From positions 1 through 42,819 of the forward strand of contig CANHJV010000011.1 in the NCBI GenBank assembly GCA_947461225.1: a DNA stretch of 42,819 nucleotides, given 5' to 3'. Source of the stretch: Gemmatimonadota bacterium. Its GTDB lineage: Bacteria > Gemmatimonadota > Gemmatimonadetes > Gemmatimonadales > Gemmatimonadaceae. Positions within the stretch are counted from its first letter, which is position 1, and every line of letters begins with the position of its first letter. A model generated the notes under the pieces. That model worked only from the letters and a program-made list of their open reading frames with translations, did no database searches and had not been told where the DNA came from. Shown piece after piece: positions 38,206-42,819 of the stretch. A program made the position numbers and the translations under genes.

Positions 38206-39729
38206 TTACGGGCGGATCAGTCCGAGCCAGTACGCCTGCGCTCGCTGAAAGGCTTGCGCGCCGGCCGTCCGACCAATGGCGCGGCCCGTCACATCGGCAT
38301 CCCGAAAGTGAATCCCACCGTAGAGGCGGGAGAGGCCCGCCTGATCCGCCGCCTCAGTGAAGCTGGGCCAGGTCAACACGACCGCCACCTCAGGCGCACT
38401 GGGCTCAGCCTTGAAACTGCGCGGCGCGATCGTGGCGCTCGCGCCGAAGTTGTCGCTGCCGGTAAAGCGCTTGAGGACTTCGGCCGCCGCCGAGCTGAAC
38501 GCGCTGTGGCCGCTGGTGTACTCGGCAAACGGTGGCGTGGGAAAGAACGCGGGCTGAAACGGCATCCATGCGGCTCCGTCCATCGCCACGTTGTTGCGAC
38601 CAGGCCCGCCCCACCCTTTGATCTGCGTCCCGCCGAGGAGGTAGCGAATGGCCGTGACCGGCCGCGACGTATCGTACGTCCGCTTCGCATCCCACGTCGC
38701 GATGCCGGCATCGAACACGGCGTTCGACAGGGCGAAGAACATTTTCGCGTCGTCGTCGAGGGAGTGCCGGTCCCGCTCGGCCACCCCCATCGCGAACACA
38801 TGCCAGTGGCCCGGCGGCGTCTCCGAGGTTGGCCCATCGGCCCAGTACTCGGCAATCGCCTTCTGGCGGTCCGTCAGGTTCGCCGTCACGTCAACCACTT
38901 CCTGGAGTTGCACCAGATACTCGGGAGACCCGAACCGCTTGGGAGCGGGCGGCCGCAGCTGGTCGCCGCTGGTCATGGCGAACGGCCGGACCTTCCCCCA
39001 ATGCGGCGCGATGAACTTCGGCGACACGGTCGCACCAGCCTGATTGACATACGTGAGCGGTCCCCACGACTCGGGAGAGGGCACGCTGGCGGCCAAGGTA
39101 GGCACCAACAACGACACCGCGGGGTTCTTGGCCACGTACCCGGTGTAATCGCCGTACGGCACCTTGTTGCCGGCGGCATCGGGCTGCGTGAGATCACCCA
39201 GCTGGTTGGAGCCGTCCAAGTGACGGTAATTCAGGAGCGCCTGCGCAGCGAGATGACCAATGCCTTCCGGGGTGGCGCGGTCCGTCGAGCGCGTGGCCGG
39301 GTTGTATCCGAGACTGGTCATTCGAGCGTCGAGCGCCGTCTTCTCGGTGGGGTAGAGGTCGAGCAACGTTTCCAGAGCGGCGTAACTCATCGCCTTCGCT
39401 TTGTTGCCGGCAGTGAACTCGTCAGCCGGTCGACGTAGCTCGGCGCCATACCGCGTGCCATTGGCCAGCGAGTCGTAGGCCGCCCACGCGTCGAACATGG
39501 CCGTGGACAGCATGGCCAGTGCGCGCGCCGTCATCGGCGGGCCGGGTTTGGTGATACGGATGGCCTCGACGCTCGCCTGATGCCACTGCAGCACGACATT
39601 GGCGCCGGCAGGCACCGGGGGACTGGTTTTCGTGACCTGCGGAGGAGTCACATCCGATTGGCAGGCAGCCAACAGGACCAGCGCGAGCGTGGCAATGGAC
39701 TTCCGAGAGAACCTTGGACGAATCGGCAT
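38206..39729 (-). CDS. Vanadium-dependent haloperoxidase/PAP2-like lipoprotein
   Basis: A 507-residue protein with a lipoprotein signal (ATLALVLLAACQSD; lipidated C23). It has the three PAP2/vanadate-binding blocks: KRTYDTSRPVTAIR (Lys and Arg), PFAEYTSGHSAFSSAAAEVL (Ser-Gly-His) and SRLYGGIHFRDADVTGR (Arg...GxHxxxD). The long N-terminal half with DAWAAYDSLANGTRYG is typical of the bacterial vanadium haloperoxidase-like group. Such enzymes either oxidise halides with peroxide or act as phosphatases, which cannot be decided from motifs alone. It sits on the periplasmic or outer surface by lipid anchor. It lies 129 bp downstream of the outer-membrane barrel gene on the same strand. Confidence 0.92.
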   Translation of the reverse strand: MPIRPRFSRKSIATLALVLLAACQSDVTPPQVTKTSPPVPAGANVVLQWHQASVEAIRITKPGPPMTARALAMLSTAMFDAWAAYDSLANGTRYGAELRRPADEFTAGNKAKAMSYAALETLLDLYPTEKTALDARMTSLGYNPATRSTDRATPEGIGHLAAQALLNYRHLDGSNQLGDLTQPDAAGNKVPYGDYTGYVAKNPAVSLLVPTLAASVPSPESWGPLTYVNQAGATVSPKFIAPHWGKVRPFAMTSGDQLRPPAPKRFGSPEYLVQLQEVVDVTANLTDRQKAIAEYWADGPTSETPPGHWHVFAMGVAERDRHSLDDDAKMFFALSNAVFDAGIATWDAKRTYDTSRPVTAIRYLLGGTQIKGWGGPGRNNVAMDGAAWMPFQPAFFPTPPFAEYTSGHSAFSSAAAEVLKRFTGSDNFGASATIAPRSFKAEPSAPEVAVVLTWPSFTEAADQAGLSRLYGGIHFRDADVTGRAIGRTAGAQAFQRAQAYWLGLIRP

Positions 39730-39858
39730 CTGTGCGCGTGAAAATCATGGACAGTGCCGAACGCTGGGAAAGCGCCTGTGAGTGATTTTCTCGGCAGAGG
39801 AACGCGAAAGGTGACGGGGGCACACATCGGGCGCAATGCGAAACGCCGCGTCAACGCC

Positions 39859-42477
39859 CTACAACGCCGCACTCAAGTAAAAGTCCGTCCGCCACTGCTT
39901 CAGCGGATACAACCCGCGCGAGAAGTCCACGCGAATCAATCCATCCAGCACGCCGATCCCAACGCCCGCCCCACGCTGCGGCTGCACTTTCGCAAAGGCC
40001 TCTCGGCTTCCCGCCCAGCCCACGTCAAAGAACCCCACGGGCCGGAAGAACCCTTGCTTCGTGCCAACTTCCGCACGGCCCAACCAGAACGCGTCGCCAT
40101 CCTGCGTGCCGGCGATCTGTCCGCGCACCGTACGCACGCCGCCCACGAACCAGCCGCGCTGACGTGGCACGTCGCCCACCGAGCTACCGATCGCACCGCT
40201 CAGCGCCGTGGAGAACCAACCAACCACGCGCGTGGCCGTGCCTTCCACCGAGGCCCGTGCGTACTGAAACGTGCCCGTACCTGCTTCGCCGTTCAGCACC
40301 GTGGTCACGCGCAGCCCCTGCGACCGATCCAGCAACACCCGCGAATACATCCCCGACACACCGGTCACACTCAACCCTTCCGATTCGAAATTCCGACGGA
40401 ACCGGCGATCGGCAATCAGCCGCGCCAACGAGAAGGTGTTTACCACATTGGTGTCGCCCGCCGTCCACTGCCGCTCGAGGAACAGCTTGTACTCCAACGC
40501 GCCACGACGGCGTTCACGACGCTCGCCCAACTCGGCGCCCATCGTGCGATAGTAGAACCCTTCGTCGCGCCCGTAGATGAACGCCGGCAAACTCGGACCG
40601 AGGCTCAGTCCCCCGCCCCACTCAGGGTTGGTGGCCGCCAGGCGATGATACACGGTGGCGGTCACAGTGCGTGCGCCGTTACTGCGTGCCAGACTCAGCT
40701 CACCGTTCGCGTGCAGATCAGCGTGTCCGATGCGCCCCACCGCATTCAGCGTGTAACCCGCCCCCAACACCTGCGACACACTCACGCCGGCCGAGAATCC
40801 CTCCACGCGGTTGAAGCGCAACAGGTCGGAGCCCACGCGAACGGTTGGCATCTGCGGCATCCACCCGGGCTGCAACGACATGTCGAGTGCCGACAACAGG
40901 GCGTCGCGACTCTTGAGGTCGAACAGCTCATCCTCAGACGCCACCGCCGGCGGGAGCGCCGGCGAGTTCGCGAGCTTTGCGGCATCGCACGGCATATCGT
41001 ACGCCACACGCAGCGCGCCGTCGTACCGCGACTCCACGCGCGTGTAGGTGGAATCCTGTGCGCACAGGCGACGTCGCAGGCGTTCTGTCGCCGACAGCTT
41101 GAGGGTGTCAACGACGCCGCTACCGGTCGTGGCCTGCACCGCGCCGCCGCCGATGTTGATGCTGACCGCACCGCTGCCCACCAGCACGGTGGTATCACCC
41201 GCCACTCCGGCGCCAGACGCCGAATCCGCCGCGGTGCGCGCTCGGCGCGCCGCCGGGATCGCCGCCAGCGTAAAGTCGCCGTTCACTTCGTCGTAGGTGA
41301 ATTTCTCGTCAATGCTGAACGGCGTGCGGATAAAGCCGATCTGCGCCGACGCCGTCGCGCTGTTGGCGCGCGGCAGCCAAAACTTGCCCTGATACAGTCC
41401 GTACTCCACCGTGATCGCGTCGAGCTTCGCCTTGGCGGGGCGAAAGGTCGCTTTCACCCACGCCGGCGGCTCGTCGTCTGCACCATTGTTGCTGGCCCGC
41501 GCCTTCACCGCCGGCGCGCGCAGAATGGAATCTTTCACGTACAGGTCACGCGGCATGCGCGCCCGTGCGATCGAATCGCGCAGGCGATCGGTTTCACGGC
41601 CCATGTTGGCATCGGCCACACTCTCGTCCGACGCCACGTCCCACAGCTCGATATCCACCGCCAGTCGATACGCCGCGCGTACCAGCTGACCACCGTCACG
41701 ATCGAACCAGAACGAGCCCACGAACACCCGCCAGTCGGGGCGACGCGCCGTGATGCGCAACTCGCGCAGCTTGATCACCCGGCCACCATCGAGCGTGATG
41801 TCCACCGAGTCGCCCGTGGCATACGTGTAGTACGTCTCAGCGCCGTTCGCGAGCGGATGAATGACCTCACGCTCGTCGATGTCGCTCTTCACCACGCCGA
41901 AATTGCTGCTTGGAAACCAGAGCGACTCGCGCCCCGGGAAATACGGAATGGAGATGGCCCCGCTGAAGTCACCATTCGCGTTGCCACCCATCGGCACCGT
42001 CATGCGCGACCCGATGGGGCGCACGCGCACGCCAACATTACGTCGCCACGAGATCTCGGCCACGTTGTCCCCGCGGAACAACAGCTTCTCGAGCCCTAAC
42101 CGCTTGGCGCCCATCCCCATCGAAATGCGCTGCGTGGCAGTCGCCTTGTAGGCCGTCAGCGCGCTGTCCTGCCGCACGCGTGCCTCACGGGCCCGTAGCA
42201 GAATGCGCTTCGCCTCGGGGTCGCTGAAGGCCGACGCGCTGGCCGAATCCGCCCGCAGGCGCCGCACCACGCTGTCGGGCGACAGTTGCCGTCGCGCCAT
42301 CGAGCGGGCGTCGCGCGTGGCTTCCCGCGCGGCGGCCCTCTCCTCGGCCGTCAGCGTGTCGCGCTTGGCGGGCGGCGTGGGTCGCGCCTGACCGAATAAC
42401 GCCCCGGGACGCGCGGCGGAGAGCAGGCTCAGCACCCCAACGAGGGCGACCACACGGAGCGAATTCGGAGAGCGCAT
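39859..42477 (-). CDS. Large outer-membrane beta-barrel protein (Omp85/BamA-like C-terminus)
   Basis: An 872-residue protein with signal peptide 1-30 (ending ALFGQ). A charged Arg/Ala/Asp helical stretch (~33-110) precedes a beta-rich domain (~140-430) with ISIPYFPGRESLWFPSSNFGVV and ELRITARRPDWRVFVGSFWFDRDGGQLVRAAYRL, which resembles DUF5686/carboxypeptidase-regulatory-linked barrels. The C-terminal ~350 residues are amphipathic strands ending GIGVLDGLIRVDFSRGLYPLKQWRTDFYLSAAL, the 'RVDFARGL' signature of the last Omp85/ShlB strands. It may be a surface receptor or secretion pore; the exact family is uncertain. It is not BamA itself because no POTRA repeats are visible. It is divergent from the exported protein starting at 42665. 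Confidence 0.85.
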   Translation of the reverse strand: MRSPNSLRVVALVGVLSLLSAARPGALFGQARPTPPAKRDTLTAEERAAAREATRDARSMARRQLSPDSVVRRLRADSASASAFSDPEAKRILLRAREARVRQDSALTAYKATATQRISMGMGAKRLGLEKLLFRGDNVAEISWRRNVGVRVRPIGSRMTVPMGGNANGDFSGAISIPYFPGRESLWFPSSNFGVVKSDIDEREVIHPLANGAETYYTYATGDSVDITLDGGRVIKLRELRITARRPDWRVFVGSFWFDRDGGQLVRAAYRLAVDIELWDVASDESVADANMGRETDRLRDSIARARMPRDLYVKDSILRAPAVKARASNNGADDEPPAWVKATFRPAKAKLDAITVEYGLYQGKFWLPRANSATASAQIGFIRTPFSIDEKFTYDEVNGDFTLAAIPAARRARTAADSASGAGVAGDTTVLVGSGAVSINIGGGAVQATTGSGVVDTLKLSATERLRRRLCAQDSTYTRVESRYDGALRVAYDMPCDAAKLANSPALPPAVASEDELFDLKSRDALLSALDMSLQPGWMPQMPTVRVGSDLLRFNRVEGFSAGVSVSQVLGAGYTLNAVGRIGHADLHANGELSLARSNGARTVTATVYHRLAATNPEWGGGLSLGPSLPAFIYGRDEGFYYRTMGAELGERRERRRGALEYKLFLERQWTAGDTNVVNTFSLARLIADRRFRRNFESEGLSVTGVSGMYSRVLLDRSQGLRVTTVLNGEAGTGTFQYARASVEGTATRVVGWFSTALSGAIGSSVGDVPRQRGWFVGGVRTVRGQIAGTQDGDAFWLGRAEVGTKQGFFRPVGFFDVGWAGSREAFAKVQPQRGAGVGIGVLDGLIRVDFSRGLYPLKQWRTDFYLSAAL

Positions 42478-42664
42478 GAGCCGGGGGAGCGGGATAAGGC
42501 GAGGATTTCACGTCAAGAACGCTGGTCGTAGTAACCATACGGGGGCCTGACCGAGCGGTTTCCCTGCCTGAAACGTAATTTCGGGGTTCGCCCGTCGTGT
42601 CCGGTTCGTTGCGGCCACGGGCGAGCTCTGTCCCAGATTCGCCGACCACCCTTGGGAGTCCGCC

Positions 42665-42819
42665 GTGCATCCGATCCGCTTTCGCGAGTGCTTTCGCTCT
42701 ACCCGTTCCCTGATCGCCGGCCTCACGGCGTTCGCCGCCGTACCGGCGTCTGCGCCCGCGCTGCTGGCCCAGGGAGCCACCCCGCCGGCCACGGCGACCA
42801 CGCCGGCGGCCGCCACGCC
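42665..42819 (+). CDS. N-terminus of an exported protein, truncated by window end
   Basis: The frame opens with GTG at 42665, six bases after GGGAG. It encodes a signal peptide with basic start HPIRFRECFRSTRS, hydrophobic core LIAGLTAFAAVPASAPALLA and probable cleavage before QGATPP. An Ala/Thr/Pro-rich mature start then runs off the window. Only 51 codons are visible, so the product cannot be named. The good ribosome binding site and the signal make it a credible gene. Confidence 0.7.
   Translation, partial: MHPIRFRECFRSTRSLIAGLTAFAAVPASAPALLAQGATPPATATTPAAAT

Noticed and set aside
39754-42099. 781-codon top-strand frame antisense to the barrel gene
   Set aside because: Shadow composition, no ribosome binding site and no domain. 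The bottom-strand product has a signal peptide and barrel terminus.

Overview
The window is high-GC bacterial chromosome with no phage, IS, CRISPR, rRNA or tRNA that I can see. I infer a Gemmatimonadota-like (Gemmatimonas-type) Gram-negative organism. The reasons are the density of exported S9/S15 peptidases, paired amidohydrolases and BNR/sortilin-like propellers, Gly-rich tracts inside secreted enzymes, OprB-like and Omp85-like barrels, lipoproteins, and frequent GTG/TTG starts with weak Shine-Dalgarno sites. This is inference from gene content; no rRNA or marker gene confirms it.

Layout. 1-2240 (+): the C-terminal part of an S9 peptidase, overlapping a DUF1028/peptidoglycan-binding protein. 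2268-4792 (-): an FtsH protease followed by a double-BON protein, divergent from a small Cys-rich FeoA-like protein (4987-5241). 5242-5651: an intergenic region with direct and inverted copies of a ~55-bp repeat. 5652-11225 (-): BNR-propeller protein, Xaa-Pro dipeptidyl-peptidase and an internally shortened DUF1275 membrane protein, with an operator-like palindrome at its start. 11287-14096 (+): a secreted hypothetical and an OprB-like porin. 14093-15994 (-): a hypothetical, an alpha/beta hydrolase and a J-domain/KTSC fusion. 16193-18992 (+): a Gly/Ala-rich membrane or secreted protein and an ankyrin protein. 18967-21461 (-): a translationally coupled GMC oxidoreductase and gluconate-dehydrogenase-subunit-3-like pair. 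21667-25575 (+): a 1302-residue protein joining three different hydrolase modules. 25606-28756: DUF952-cupin fusion (-), sterol-desaturase-type hydroxylase (+), fasciclin lipoprotein (-), DUF2383 four-helix protein (+). 28839-33238 (-): two coupled amidohydrolase genes carrying three amidohydrolase modules, of which only one keeps metal ligands. 33330-36988 (-): a 49-residue Lys/Glu/Gln-rich protein, acyl-CoA ligase, Ada-type zinc domain protein and GT9 glycosyltransferase. 37249-38172 (+): an exported metallo-beta-lactamase-fold hydrolase. 38206-42477 (-): a vanadium-haloperoxidase/PAP2-like lipoprotein and a large outer-membrane barrel protein. 42665-end (+): the start of an exported protein.

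Taken together, much of the window encodes envelope and periplasmic hydrolases: S9, S15, a three-module hydrolase, amidohydrolases and an MBL. Barrels and lipoproteins accompany them. This fits a scavenger of peptides, amides and other small polymers. The most unusual items are the papain-like/S9/serine-beta-lactamase fusion, the amidohydrolase operon with degenerate modules, the DUF1275 gene with an apparent in-frame internal loss, and the J-KTSC fusion. Starts were chosen by signal peptides, family N-termini and visible ribosome binding sites; several are uncertain and marked so.
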